The notes: generated from the letters alone by a model not told the origin. A stretch of DNA of 64,000 bases from Clostridia bacterium (GCA_017632155.1 JAGBRZ010000200.1:62001-126000); one strand, 5' to 3'; shown: positions 34,139 to 42,898, counted from the first letter of the stretch. Translations and numbers: made by a program.

Positions 34139-35526
34139 TTCTCTTTCTGCAAAAGAACAACGCTCTCAACATGTCCCGTTCTCGGGAAAAGGTCAACAGG
34201 ATGCACTTCTCCAACATTCCAACCTTGTTGCGCGAGATGAGCACAGTCGCGGGCAAGTGTTGCGGGGTTGCAAGATATATATACTATCTTTTTGATTCCC
34301 GCGCCCGTAAGCGAATCAAGAAGTTCGGGAGCACAGCCTTTTCTCGGAGGATCGAGGACGATAACATCGGGGAGTTCGTCGGATTTGGCAAGAATGTCTG
34401 CGGCGCCGTCAGCAGAATCCGCGCAAACAAATTTGGCATTTGCAATACCGGCTCTTTCGGCATTTTTGATCGCGCATTCAACTGCCTGCGGAACGATTTC
34501 AACACCCGTTAATCTGCGTACTCGGTGTGCCATTGAAAGGCCAACGCTTCCAATGCCGCAATAAAGGTCAAGAAGATGCTCATCGCCTTTAAGATCAGCA
34601 ATGTCTGATGCGGTTCTGCAAAGCAGCTCGGCGGCATCGTGGTTGACCTGATAGAACGCCGCAGGAGAAACGTCAAGCTCTACACCACAGAAAACGTCGG
34701 ATATTCCGCATTTGCCCCAAAGAGTCTTGTATTCATTTCCGAGAATGAGGTTGGAATTCTTTTGGTTTATATTGATGACAATTCCGACGATTCTGCTGAA
34801 TTTATAGGTCAGCAGATCAACAAGGCTTTCGCCATACAGAAAATCTTTACCGTTGATAACAAGACAAACACATATCTCTCCGTTATCGCCTGAACCGCTT
34901 CTGATATACAAATGGCGAAGAAGTCCTTTTCCGCTTTCTTCATCATAAACCGAAATATTATATTTTTCAGCAAACTCGCAGACTGTACGTGTTATCTCAC
35001 TAAAGATCGTAGGCTGAAGCGGGCAGGCTTCGTTACCGATAACACGATGCGTTCCCGAAGCGTAAAATCCCGCTGTAACCTTATCGCCGACTTTTGCAAA
35101 GCGATACTGTGCCTTGTTTCTGTAATGCCACACAACCACTTCACCATTTTCATTGCGTACATAAGCTGTGTCTAGTACAGTAACATCACGAAGTCCGACT
35201 TTATCAAACTCGGATTTGACGTTCTGCTTTTTCAATTCAAGCTCGTGATCATAATTTATAAATCGGTATGCACAACCGCCGCAAGTTGCGGGAGCTGTAC
35301 ATTCATTTCCGGAATCGCGCAAAGGAGATTCTGAAATAATCTTCTGCAGTTTGCCTACAAGATAACCTTTGGTGATCTTTATAATCTTGACTTCAACTCT
35401 CTCGCCCGTTACGGTTCCGGGAGTAAAAACAACTTTCCCGTTATCGGTTCTGCCGACTCCGTACCCAAGATTGCTGACAGCCGTAATGTCAAGCAAAGCG
35501 ATATCATTCTTTTTGATATCAGACAT
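34135..35526 (-). CDS. rlmD: 23S rRNA (uracil-C5)-methyltransferase, RlmD/RlmCD family
   Basis: 463 residues from ATG at 35526 (GAGGAA site before it). A TRAM domain occupies about residues 5-60, followed by an iron-sulfur cysteine cluster including C-T-A-P-A-T-C-G-G-C. The SAM domain has L-D-L-Y-C-G-I-G-S-V-G, V-L-D-P-P-R-K-G-C and the catalytic Cys in Y-I-S-C-N-P. It makes 5-methyluridine in 23S rRNA (U1939, and U747 in Gram-positive dual-site enzymes). TrmA-type tRNA specificity is unlikely given the TRAM domain. It overlaps the phosphoesterase upstream by eight bases and the ASCH gene downstream by four. Confidence 0.93.
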   Translation of the reverse strand: MSDIKKNDIALLDITAVSNLGYGVGRTDNGKVVFTPGTVTGERVEVKIIKITKGYLVGKLQKIISESPLRDSGNECTAPATCGGCAYRFINYDHELELKKQNVKSEFDKVGLRDVTVLDTAYVRNENGEVVVWHYRNKAQYRFAKVGDKVTAGFYASGTHRVIGNEACPLQPTIFSEITRTVCEFAEKYNISVYDEESGKGLLRHLYIRSGSGDNGEICVCLVINGKDFLYGESLVDLLTYKFSRIVGIVININQKNSNLILGNEYKTLWGKCGISDVFCGVELDVSPAAFYQVNHDAAELLCRTASDIADLKGDEHLLDLYCGIGSVGLSMAHRVRRLTGVEIVPQAVECAIKNAERAGIANAKFVCADSADGAADILAKSDELPDVIVLDPPRKGCAPELLDSLTGAGIKKIVYISCNPATLARDCAHLAQQGWNVGEVHPVDLFPRTGHVESVVLLQKEK

Positions 35527-36196
35527 AGTATTCCTCGCCATTATCAAGGCAGAAGCAAGCAAGCTTACCGCCGCGACCTGCGCCGCAGTCGATTGCCATA
35601 AAGCCGTCGCCCTTATAAATCTTTCCGTCGCAAGAATAGTTTTCTGTGGTTGGCAGGTGTCCGCAAACTACTGTATAGCCTTCGATCTTTCTGAGGCATT
35701 CGTCAGCCGAAAAAGCATCGCGATCATAGTCCTCAAAATCAATATCGGGATCGTAGCCATCAATACCGGAGTGCACAAGGAGCCATTCCTTGCCTCCTGC
35801 AGTCATCAATTCATAAGCAGGAAGTTCTTCAAGATACTCAAGGACGCCTTCTCTCATCTCGTTGTCGAGGGTTCTGAAAGTATCAAGCGTGCTCTTGCCG
35901 CCATTTGCCATCCATTCGGTCATTTCGGCAATATAATCCGCATCGGGTGTGCCTCCATTTTTAAGCATATCGTCGAAGCCCTTGAGCATTCTGTATGCAA
36001 GTCTGTCGTGCTCACCGGAGATTGCCCAGATGTTTTCTCTGAACGAAAGATCACAAAGAAGATCCATAGGCTCACTTCCGTAGTCAACGATGTCGCCGAG
36101 AACGAACATAACGTCGTCCTTGGAAAAATTGATTACCTCAAGCAATCTGACGAATTGAGTATAAGAACCGTGCGGGTTAGCGATTACGTATGTCAT
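35519..36196 (-). CDS. Metallophosphoesterase with altered metal-site motifs
   Basis: 225 residues of the PPP-type calcineurin-like fold. The normal D-x-H is N-P-H at residues 7-9, G-D-x-x-D-R-G is G-D-I-V-D-Y-G at 34-40, and G-N-H-E/D is G-E-H-D at 61-64. Later histidines (V-H-S-G-I-D, G-H-L-P-T) are kept and the end G-A-G-R-G-G-K-L-A-C-F is usual for the family. Loss of the first Asp and the Asn would change metal binding, so activity may be weak or different. A GGAGGAAA site precedes ATG 36196. It lies between the nif3-like gene and rlmD. Confidence 0.8.
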   Translation of the reverse strand: MTYVIANPHGSYTQFVRLLEVINFSKDDVMFVLGDIVDYGSEPMDLLCDLSFRENIWAISGEHDRLAYRMLKGFDDMLKNGGTPDADYIAEMTEWMANGGKSTLDTFRTLDNEMREGVLEYLEELPAYELMTAGGKEWLLVHSGIDGYDPDIDFEDYDRDAFSADECLRKIEGYTVVCGHLPTTENYSCDGKIYKGDGFMAIDCGAGRGGKLACFCLDNGEEYYV

Positions 36197-36214
36197 AGTA
36201 TTTCCTCCAAAAAT

Positions 36215-37000
36215 TTATAAAACAAAAGTATTATTACAATGTAAAATATCTACTTGAGCTGAGGGAACAGCTTCAAGTACAAGCTCGCGCAATTTTTGAC
36301 AAACGGGAGCTTCGGTGTGATAATGTCCCGCTTCAATCAAAGCGATTCCTCTTCCCGCGCCTTCAACAGCCGCATATCCATAGGTATGATGCTTAAATTC
36401 ACCGCCTACAATAGCATCGGCGCCAGCTTCCGCTGCAGTAGTGATCGCATCGGATGCTGAACCGCCAAGAACTGCTACTTTTTTAATCTTTCTGCCGTCG
36501 GGCAACACCGTGTAAGTAACGCTCTGAGCATCAAGCTTGGCTTTAACAAATTCAGCAAGTTCGCGTTCGGTCATTTCAGCGTTTAACGTACCGATTCGTC
36601 CGATTGCGGGAATTTCGGGATCATCCAAAGGCTCAATATCTTCGAGTTCAAATAAACGCGCCAAAATATCATTAACTCCACCAACAGCCTTATCAAGCCT
36701 TATGTGAAAAGAAAATGACGCCACTTCAGCTTCTAAAAGCTTATTATACCATCTTTCGGGCGGTGTGTTTGGAATGGGTTCTCCCCAAAAAAGCGGGTGG
36801 TGCGTGAGCAAAAGATCGTATCCACCTTCGATAGCAGCATCAACCGCCTTTTCATACGGGTCAAGTGCAATTAAGACCTTCTTTACTTCACGGTCAGGAT
36901 TTTGCAAGGTATGTATTCCATCGCTGTCTATTCCTTCAATATCAAGCGGTGGTAATATTGATTCAAGATGATTATATAATTCAATTAGCGTCATCGTCAT
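36215..37000 (-). CDS. Nif3-like dinuclear metal-centre protein
   Basis: 261 residues. The family's metal ligands appear as L-L-L-T-H-H-P-L-F-W (about residues 60-69) and, at the C-terminus, I-E-A-G-H-Y-H-T-E, with A-V-L-G-G-S-A-S-D between. The family is conserved throughout life and has been called GTP cyclohydrolase I type 2, but its cellular role is unsettled. As in many Firmicutes it is directly after trmK, here overlapping by four bases (ATGA). Confidence 0.93.
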   Translation of the reverse strand: MTMTLIELYNHLESILPPLDIEGIDSDGIHTLQNPDREVKKVLIALDPYEKAVDAAIEGGYDLLLTHHPLFWGEPIPNTPPERWYNKLLEAEVASFSFHIRLDKAVGGVNDILARLFELEDIEPLDDPEIPAIGRIGTLNAEMTERELAEFVKAKLDAQSVTYTVLPDGRKIKKVAVLGGSASDAITTAAEAGADAIVGGEFKHHTYGYAAVEGAGRGIALIEAGHYHTEAPVCQKLRELVLEAVPSAQVDILHCNNTFVL

Positions 37001-37689
37001 TTCCCATTCTTTGCTATGTCATTGAATGCTTTATAAAGTGCCATAGTTTCGGGATCCGTTTTCCCTGCTTCGGCGTAGCCTTTAATTCTTTTTTCAAGTC
37101 CAGAGGCATAAAGGCTTGCCAATTCAGCGAGCTCGGTGCCGCCCTTGGCAATATTCAGCTTACCAAGCCATAATTCCGCTTGGCTAGCGGAACGAACAGC
37201 GCCATCATATTCCGCAACGATTATTTGATATACTCTTTCACGATCGCGGATAAAGGTTTCATCAACAATATTAAAACCATTATCGTAAAGACCTTGGCGA
37301 AGATCATGCGCATGAGTCATAGGCTGCAATATCAAGCGTATACCTTCGCTTCGCGGCAATTCCGAGTTTTCGATAATTCTCCAGATAAGCTCTCCTCCCA
37401 TTCCGAGGATGTATATATCTTCGGGCTTGAAATCGGCTATACCCTCAAGCCCGTCAGTGAGTTTTGTATTGATCTTATCCGAAAGACCTGCCGCTTCAAT
37501 ATTCCTCTTTGCTGCATTTAACGGACCGATATTGACGTCACAAGCCAATGCACTGTCAGTAACACCGTTTCCGACAAGAAATATCGGAAGAGAGGCATGA
37601 TCGGTTCCGATATCCGCAACTCTTTTGCCCGGTCTACCGAAGGATGCGGCAACAGCAAGCCGCAAATCTGCAATTTTATATTTATCCAT
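36997..37689 (-). CDS. trmK: tRNA (adenine(22)-N1)-methyltransferase TrmK
   Basis: 230 residues from ATG at 37689; the longer frame to 37776 passes through the hairpin upstream. The TrmK start L-R-L-A-V-A-A-S-F, the SAM motif V-A-D-I-G-T-D-H-A, I-L-G-M-G-G-E-L-I and L-I-L-Q-P-M-T-H are all typical of the family. It makes m1A22 in tRNA. It is paired with the nif3-like gene as in Bacillus. A coiled region forms the C-terminus. Confidence 0.93.
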   Translation of the reverse strand: MDKYKIADLRLAVAASFGRPGKRVADIGTDHASLPIFLVGNGVTDSALACDVNIGPLNAAKRNIEAAGLSDKINTKLTDGLEGIADFKPEDIYILGMGGELIWRIIENSELPRSEGIRLILQPMTHAHDLRQGLYDNGFNIVDETFIRDRERVYQIIVAEYDGAVRSASQAELWLGKLNIAKGGTELAELASLYASGLEKRIKGYAEAGKTDPETMALYKAFNDIAKNGK

Positions 37690-37721
37690 AAATAATTTCT
37701 CTTTAATTTGAATTTTGATCC

Positions 37722-37745
37722 CGGCTGCCGCATATGCGGCAGCCG
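37722..37745 (-). terminator. Perfect 12-base-pair hairpin between the DUF1858 gene and trmK
   Basis: The arms CGGCTGCCGCAT and ATGCGGCAGCCG form a perfect palindrome just after the DUF1858 stop. On the minus strand it is followed by GGATCAAAATTC, not a T-run, so it may be a weak terminator, a stability element that raises the level of the upstream message, or an attenuator. Confidence 0.5.
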
Positions 37746-37756
37746 AATCATTGGGA

Positions 37757-37963
37757 TCAGTTACCCTTGGATGCAAGGAATTCGTTGATCGACTTTACAA
37801 GCGCGTCAGCGTCTGTACCGTGAACAGCGCAAGCCTGCTCGATGCTTTCGCCGCGAGAGCAAGGGCATCCAAGACAATGCATGCCGATAGCAAGGAAGAA
37901 CTGCGCGGTTTCAACATCGTGATCAAGGATATCGCCGATGATGGAGTCCTTAGTTACTGTCAT
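37757..37963 (-). CDS. DUF1858-domain protein (small redox-disulfide type)
   Basis: 68 residues. G-M-H-C-L-G-C-P-C-S-R-G-E-S-I-E-Q-A-C holds the C-x-x-C-x-C cysteines that define DUF1858, a small helical domain found alone or fused to hybrid-cluster and other redox proteins. It opens with V-T-K-D-S-I-I-G-D-I-L, as usual. A near-perfect promoter and a CGGAGGTG site suggest high expression. Its redox partner is unknown. Confidence 0.9.
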   Translation of the reverse strand: MTVTKDSIIGDILDHDVETAQFFLAIGMHCLGCPCSRGESIEQACAVHGTDADALVKSINEFLASKGN

Positions 37964-37995
37964 TTCTTTTCACCTCCGTATAGTTATGCATTATA

Positions 37996-38024
37996 ATTAT
38001 AACCTTATTTTGATATTTTGTCAA
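37996..38024 (-). promoter_or_regulatory. Consensus promoter of the DUF1858 gene and the long minus-strand array
   Basis: On the minus strand, TTGACA (38019-38024), 17 bases and TATAAT (37996-38001): a full consensus match. Confidence 0.85.
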
Positions 38025-38105
38025 GCAAATATAAAAATATATTTTTAATTAATATTAAATAAGCAAATTGGCAAAAAAATATTTTGAAAAATTCACAAAA
38101 ATCTA

Positions 38106-38134
38106 TTGACAAAAGGAACGAGTTGTGATATAAT
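38106..38134 (+). promoter_or_regulatory. Consensus promoter of ylxM-ffh
   Basis: TTGACA (38106-38111), 17 bases and TATAAT (38129-38134), with an extended TGA before the -10. Placed 42 bases before the ylxM ATG. Confidence 0.88.
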
Positions 38135-38175
38135 CTGTAAAGCATTTTACTTTACACCGCTTCAGGGAGGAAATT

Positions 38176-38511
38176 ATGTTTCAGAAACCGCTCGAAATAG
38201 GCTATCTTCTTGATTTTTACGGTGAAATGCTGAACGAAAGACGCCGCACAGTCCTTGATATGTATTATAACGAGGATATGTCGCTTTCCGAGATTGCCGA
38301 AGCGCTCGGAATCACTCGTCAAGGTGTCCGCGACCTTATAAAAAAGGCGGGAGATGAACTGCTTCTTTTTGAAGAAAAGCTCGGTATGGCAAAAAAGTTC
38401 AGGCTTTTGTGCGAATGCACAGATCGTGCGGAGTCAGTTATTAAAGACAGTAACGATGCCGCTTCTCTGCTTGATATACTGTCCGAAATACGCAGTATCA
38501 TCGAAAACTAA
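38176..38511 (+). CDS. ylxM: YlxM-family helix-turn-helix protein of the SRP operon
   Basis: 111 residues. The sigma-factor-like helix-turn-helix M-S-L-S-E-I-A-E-A-L-G-I-T-R-Q-G-V-R sits at about residues 36-53, after the L-L-D-F-Y-G-E-M-L-N-E-R start typical of YlxM (UPF0122). It is 21 bases before ffh, the usual position; family members modulate SRP function or expression. GGGAGGAAA precedes the ATG. Confidence 0.95.
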   Translation: MFQKPLEIGYLLDFYGEMLNERRRTVLDMYYNEDMSLSEIAEALGITRQGVRDLIKKAGDELLLFEEKLGMAKKFRLLCECTDRAESVIKDSNDAASLLDILSEIRSIIEN

Positions 38512-38532
38512 ACATCGACAGGAGGCTATTTT

Positions 38533-39864
38533 ATGTTTCAAAGCTTAAGCGATAAGCTCTCTGCCGCATTTAAGCATTTCCGCAACAAAGGTAAACTCAC
38601 CGAGGCGGATGTTAAAGTCGGCATGCGAGAAATTAAGCTTGCCCTTCTTGAAGCCGATGTCAACTTCAAAGTTGTACGTGAATTTGTTAAACAAGTTACA
38701 GAAAGAGCTGTCGGATCAGAGGTTCTTGAATCTCTTGTTCCCGCGCAGCAAATCGTAAAGATCGTTAACGAAGAGTTGACCGCTATTATGGGCGGCTCTC
38801 AGGCAAAGCTTACAATTTCGTCAAATCCCCCAACCGTAATAATGATGTGCGGTCTTCAGGGTGCAGGTAAAACAACACACGCCGCAAAACTCGCGGCAAT
38901 GTACAAAAAGCAAGGCAAACGTCCATTGCTCGTTGCTTGTGACATCTACCGCCCGGCGGCTATCAAGCAGCTGCAAATTCTCGGAGAACAGATAAACGTT
39001 CCGGTATTCACAATGGGAACCGATGTCTCTCCCGTAAAAATTGCGGAGGAAGGTCTTAAATACGCCAAAGACAACTTCTGCGATATGGTATTTATCGATA
39101 CTGCTGGACGCCTTCACATTGACGAAGTGCTTATGGAAGAACTTCGTTCTATCAAAGAAAAGGTCGAGCCTACCGAAATCCTTCTTACCATCGACTCTAT
39201 GATCGGTCAGGATTCGGTAAACGTTGCAGAGCATTTCAACAACCTTCTTGATATCACCGGCGTAATTCTTACAAAGCTTGACGGTGACACTCGAGGCGGT
39301 GCCGCTCTCTCTGTAAGATACGTTACCGGCAAACCCATCAAATTCATTGGTGTCGGAGAAAAGATAGACGCTATTGAGCCCTTCCACCCCGACCGTATGG
39401 CAAGCCGAATCCTCGGTATGGGCGACGTGCTTTCCCTCATCGAAAAAGCGGAAGCTGCTTACGATGATAAAAAGGCAGCAGAGCTCGAAAAGAAGATGCG
39501 CGATCAATCCTTCACTCTTGACGATTATCTCGAGCAATTCGAGCAGATCAAGAATATGGGAAGTATGGAGCAGCTTCTCGGTATGATGCCGGGTGTAAAC
39601 GCCTCGGCACTTAAAGACGCACAAATTGATGAAAAAGCTCTTGGCAGAACCGAAGCAATCATCAAATCAATGACTCCTCGTGAGCGAGCTAAACCCGAAA
39701 TTCTGAATTCTTCGAGAAAACGTAGAATTGCGGCAGGAAGCGGTACAAGCGTTGAAGAGGTAAACAGACTTCTCAAGCAATTTGAACAGATCAAAAAGCT
39801 TATGAAGCAATTCACATCCATGGGCGGCAAACGCCGAGGCAAAAAGATGAAATTCCCTTTTTAA
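38533..39864 (+). CDS. ffh: Signal recognition particle protein Ffh (SRP54)
   Basis: 443 residues. The N-domain helix bundle is followed by a GTPase with G-L-Q-G-A-G-K-T-T (about residue 108), D-I-Y-R-P-A-A, D-T-A-G-R and T-K-L-D-G-D. The methionine-rich M domain ends the chain (S-M-E-Q-L-L-G-M-M-P-G and a Gly-Lys-Arg-rich tail), binding 4.5S RNA and signal peptides. A GGAGG site lies before the ATG. It follows ylxM. Confidence 0.97.
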   Translation: MFQSLSDKLSAAFKHFRNKGKLTEADVKVGMREIKLALLEADVNFKVVREFVKQVTERAVGSEVLESLVPAQQIVKIVNEELTAIMGGSQAKLTISSNPPTVIMMCGLQGAGKTTHAAKLAAMYKKQGKRPLLVACDIYRPAAIKQLQILGEQINVPVFTMGTDVSPVKIAEEGLKYAKDNFCDMVFIDTAGRLHIDEVLMEELRSIKEKVEPTEILLTIDSMIGQDSVNVAEHFNNLLDITGVILTKLDGDTRGGAALSVRYVTGKPIKFIGVGEKIDAIEPFHPDRMASRILGMGDVLSLIEKAEAAYDDKKAAELEKKMRDQSFTLDDYLEQFEQIKNMGSMEQLLGMMPGVNASALKDAQIDEKALGRTEAIIKSMTPRERAKPEILNSSRKRRIAAGSGTSVEEVNRLLKQFEQIKKLMKQFTSMGGKRRGKKMKFPF

Positions 39865-39918
39865 CGGGATTCATAATATAAAATAAATTTAAAAAACATA
39901 CAAAAGGAGAAAACAAAA

Positions 39919-40158
39919 ATGGTAAAAATGAGACTTCGCAGAGCAGGCGCAAAGAAGCAGCCCTTCTATCGTGTAATCGTTGCTGACGAGCGCAGCCCCA
40001 GAGGCGGTCGTTTCATCGATGAGATCGGTTACTACAATCCTCTTGGAAATTCCGAGATCAAGATCGACGCTGACAAGGCTAAGGATTGGCTCTCCAAGGG
40101 TGTACAGCCCACCGAGACCGTTAAGGCTCTTTTGAAGAAGGCCGGCATCACTGAGTAA
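39919..40158 (+). CDS. rpsP: 30S ribosomal protein S16
   Basis: 79 residues beginning [17 protein letters not shown], the conserved S16 start, with G-Y-Y-N-P-L. AAAAGGAG precedes the ATG. In the usual order S16 comes after ffh; here the next gene is khpA. Confidence 0.97.
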   Translation: MVKMRLRRAGAKKQPFYRVIVADERSPRGGRFIDEIGYYNPLGNSEIKIDADKAKDWLSKGVQPTETVKALLKKAGITE

Positions 40159-40172
40159 TTGAGTGGTGCAAG

Positions 40173-40406
40173 ATGGATCTCGAAAAGCTTCTTGTAGACA
40201 TCGTTAGTGCTATCGTTGATACTCCCGATGAGGTCAAGGTAGTTCGTAACGAAAACGGTAACAACATTGAGTTCACCCTCAGTGTTGCTCCCGATGAGAT
40301 GGGTATGGTTATCGGCCGCGGCGGTAAGATTGCAAAAGCAATCAGAACCGTTGTCAAAGCCGCCTCTGCCTCCACCGGCAAGAAAGTAACCGTAGATATT
40401 CGCTGA
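40173..40406 (+). CDS. khpA: KH-domain RNA-binding protein KhpA
   Basis: 77 residues, a single KH domain with the M-V-I-G-R-G-G-K-I-A RNA-binding loop and a leading L-L-V-D-I-V. It pairs with KhpB (Jag) in Gram-positive bacteria to bind small RNAs and mRNAs. It is 14 bases after rpsP, the standard order rpsP-khpA. The rimM, trmD and rplS genes that often follow are absent; a terminator comes at once. Confidence 0.95.
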   Translation: MDLEKLLVDIVSAIVDTPDEVKVVRNENGNNIEFTLSVAPDEMGMVIGRGGKIAKAIRTVVKAASASTGKKVTVDIR

Positions 40407-40426
40407 TCGGCAGAATGCCATCACCG

Positions 40427-40468
40427 AAAAGCGGGGCTAGCGCTTTATGGCGAAAGCCCCGCTTTTAT
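40427..40468 (+). terminator. Terminator after khpA
   Basis: A 12-base-pair stem (AAAAGCGGGGCT with AGCCCCGCTTTT) encloses a 16-base loop that can fold further, ending in TTTTATC. It closes the ylxM-ffh-rpsP-khpA operon. Confidence 0.88.
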
Positions 40469-40489
40469 CAATAAACAGAAGGTTAACTA

Positions 40490-41263
40490 ATGTACACTTT
40501 AGAAACATTACAAGCTTTATCCGACAGACTCTTTCGCGAAAATATATGTACAGTTCCTTTGAACGAAAAAGCTCTGCAAACAATCGCTGAGTTTATGCGC
40601 CTCAAAAACGCAAACAGTGAGTTGATGAGAAGGCTTTCAAACGTTGAATTGAATTATGTGCAAATCAGAGCCGAAGCCGAAGAATCATGCAGTAATGCTT
40701 CATCGGCAAAAGAAGCAATCATACGTTCATTCAAATCCTTGATAGATATCTGGGGGCGCAAAGGTTATTTAAGAGAATTTATATTCTCTTTCAATGAAAA
40801 AACCACTGAAGATATGCGTTCTGATCTTTCATTGACTATTGAAGCTATAAACGCCAATATGAACATAATCTCGAATGCGTTGATGACTCTTGGCGAGACT
40901 TCCGCGCAAATGCGTGCTTGTTCTGCGTCTTTTATGGAGATCTACAACGAATCCAAGTTTGCAATATATGCAGCAATGTTGAACCGTGATAAAGAAGAGG
41001 TTCTTGATTGCAGAGCTATATCTCTTCAATCGCACGCCTCCTCAAGCGAAAGCAACCGTGCATCGGCTCATTATCTCGGAATAGCAAAAAATTGCACCAG
41101 AATCATTGCGATTGTTAATATGTTTATTTCAGAATCCGCCAATGCTCTGTATTCCGAGGGTGCATCGTCATACAGAACCAATCTACTTTCCCCTTCAATA
41201 ATATCAAATAAGATATCGGAAGTCATCCGCAATCTTGAATATATAAAGATAGAAAGCAATTAA
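40490..41263 (+). CDS. Hypothetical helical protein
   Basis: 257 residues, not recognised. It is almost wholly alpha-helical with heptad-like stretches, without signal peptide or membrane segment. It is rich in Ser, Asn and Ala, with several N-x-x-N-S-E-L/N-E-E helices, a few cysteines (positions near 20, 67 and 143) and no metal, nucleotide or catalytic motif. AGAAGG precedes the ATG, after the khpA terminator. A strong terminator follows at 41279. It could be a structural or partner protein; I give it no function. Confidence 0.7.
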   Translation: MYTLETLQALSDRLFRENICTVPLNEKALQTIAEFMRLKNANSELMRRLSNVELNYVQIRAEAEESCSNASSAKEAIIRSFKSLIDIWGRKGYLREFIFSFNEKTTEDMRSDLSLTIEAINANMNIISNALMTLGETSAQMRACSASFMEIYNESKFAIYAAMLNRDKEEVLDCRAISLQSHASSSESNRASAHYLGIAKNCTRIIAIVNMFISESANALYSEGASSYRTNLLSPSIISNKISEVIRNLEYIKIESN

Positions 41264-41278
41264 TTTATATAAATTTTT

Positions 41279-41309
41279 CCTTACCGCTTGACGGTAAGGA
41301 TTTTTTTTG
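41279..41309 (+). terminator. Terminator after the hypothetical helical protein
   Basis: An eight-base-pair stem (CCTTACCG with CGGTAAGG) around a CTTGA loop is followed by eight T residues: a textbook rho-independent terminator. The loop and right arm double as part of the next promoter. Confidence 0.9.
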
Positions 41310-41316
41310 ATAAAAT
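41288..41316 (+). promoter_or_regulatory. Promoter of glpK inside the preceding terminator
   Basis: TTGACG (41288-41293) in the terminator loop and right arm is followed by a 17-base spacer that contains the T-run and then TAAAAT (41311-41316). Each hexamer has one mismatch to consensus. It lies 30 bases before the ATG at 41346. Confidence 0.6.
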
Positions 41317-41345
41317 ATATATAACAATATTTTTTGGAGGCAGCT

Positions 41346-42839
41346 ATGGCCAAATACTTACTTGCACTCGATGCGGGAACAACAAGTTCCCGAGCTATAA
41401 TATTCGATCTGAACGGAAAGATCATTTCAATGGATCAGCTTGAGTTTCCGCAGATCTTCCCGTGCGAAGGATACGTTGAGCACAATCCCGATGACATTTG
41501 GAACACACAGATAACAGTTGCTCAGAACGCCATTAAAAAAGCAGGTTTGGCGCACTCCGATATATGTGCGATCGGTATAACCAACCAACGCGAAACAACA
41601 ATCATTTGGGACAAAACCACCGGCAAACCCATATACAACGCAATAGTATGGCAATGCAGAAGAACGTCCGACTATTGCGATGAGCTCAGACGCTTGGGAC
41701 TCACTGATATGATAAGAGAAAAAACAGGCCTTGTGCTTGACCCGTATTTCTCTGCGACAAAAATCAAATGGATCCTCGATCACGTTGAAGGTGCGCGAGA
41801 TAGAGCCAAGAATGGCGAGCTGTGCTTTGGTACGGTTGATTCCTGGCTTATATATAACCTGACAGGTAAAAAGGTTCACGCAACCGATTACTCAAATGCA
41901 TCAAGAACGATGCTATACAATATCAACGATCTTGAATGGGATAAGACGCTTCTTGAGGTATTTGATATTCCCGCGTCAATCTTGCCTGAGGTGATGCCTT
42001 CTTCGGGTATCTTTGGTTATACTGCTCCCGAATTATTCGGCGGAAGCATTCCCGTTGCAGGAGTTGCCGGTGACCAGCAGGCTGCCCTTTTCGGTCAGTG
42101 CTGTTATAATCCCGGCGATGCGAAGAATACTTACGGCACCGGCGGATTCTTGCTTATGAATACAGGTGAAAAGCCGGTGTTCTCTAAAAACGGTCTTGTC
42201 ACAACCATCGCATGGGGATTGAACGGCAAGGTATATTATGCTCTTGAAGGATCTGTTTTCATCTGCGGAGCGGCAGTACAGTGGCTTCGCGACGGTCTTG
42301 GGCTGGTCAATCGTGCAGCAGAAACCGAAGAGATTGCATCAACAGTAGCTGACAGCGGCGGAGTATATTTTGTTCCCGCCTTTGTAGGTCTTGGCGCACC
42401 TTATTGGGATCCATACGCAAGGGGATCAATATCGGGTTTGACTCGCGGAACAACTCGCGCTCACATTGTTCGTGCGGTTCTTGACTCTATGGCATTCCAA
42501 ACTTACGACGTACTCGCTTTAATGCAATCTGAATCCGGAATCACATTTGACGCGCTTAATGTAGACGGTGGTGCGTCGGCAAATAATCTTCTCTTAAAGA
42601 TTCAAGCCGATCTTCTTGGAAAGAAAGTTCTTCGCCCGTCATGTATCGAAACCACTGCGCTTGGTGCGGCATATCTCGCGGGCTTGGGTGTTGGCGCAAT
42701 ATCTTCGACAAACAGCATTATATCCAACAGATCGATAGATACAGTGGTTGATTCCGATATGGACATTTTGAAGCGTATGTCATTGATTAACGATTGGCAT
42801 AAAGCCGTTGATCGCTCGCGCGGTTGGGTAAATAATTAA
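41346..42839 (+). CDS. glpK: Glycerol kinase
   Basis: 497 residues from ATG at 41346 with GGAGG five bases before. The FGGY-family phosphate-1 site [11 protein letters not shown] is at residues 6-16, the substrate site N-Q-R-E-T in the N-terminal half, and the C-terminal [10 protein letters not shown] and [12 protein letters not shown] motifs are present. The length and motifs match GlpK exactly. It makes glycerol-3-phosphate. There is no glpF, glpO or glpT next to it, so glycerol entry is encoded elsewhere. Confidence 0.96.
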   Translation: MAKYLLALDAGTTSSRAIIFDLNGKIISMDQLEFPQIFPCEGYVEHNPDDIWNTQITVAQNAIKKAGLAHSDICAIGITNQRETTIIWDKTTGKPIYNAIVWQCRRTSDYCDELRRLGLTDMIREKTGLVLDPYFSATKIKWILDHVEGARDRAKNGELCFGTVDSWLIYNLTGKKVHATDYSNASRTMLYNINDLEWDKTLLEVFDIPASILPEVMPSSGIFGYTAPELFGGSIPVAGVAGDQQAALFGQCCYNPGDAKNTYGTGGFLLMNTGEKPVFSKNGLVTTIAWGLNGKVYYALEGSVFICGAAVQWLRDGLGLVNRAAETEEIASTVADSGGVYFVPAFVGLGAPYWDPYARGSISGLTRGTTRAHIVRAVLDSMAFQTYDVLALMQSESGITFDALNVDGGASANNLLLKIQADLLGKKVLRPSCIETTALGAAYLAGLGVGAISSTNSIISNRSIDTVVDSDMDILKRMSLINDWHKAVDRSRGWVNN

Positions 42840-42870
42840 TAATATTTTTCATCAATTTGCAAATACTAAT

Positions 42871-42889
42871 TCCGAAAACATTTCGGAGG
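42871..42889 (+). promoter_or_regulatory. Hairpin overlapping the ldh ribosome binding site
   Basis: TCCGAAA (42871-42877), an ACA loop and TTTCGGA (42881-42887) form a seven-base-pair stem. The last bases are part of the GGAGG site at 42885-42889, about ten bases before the ATG at 42899. Folding could reduce initiation. Confidence 0.45.
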
Positions 42890-42898
42890 TAATTTGCA

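Noticed and set aside
37690..37776. N-terminal extension of trmK
   Set aside because: It runs through the palindrome at 37722-37745 and lacks family residues.
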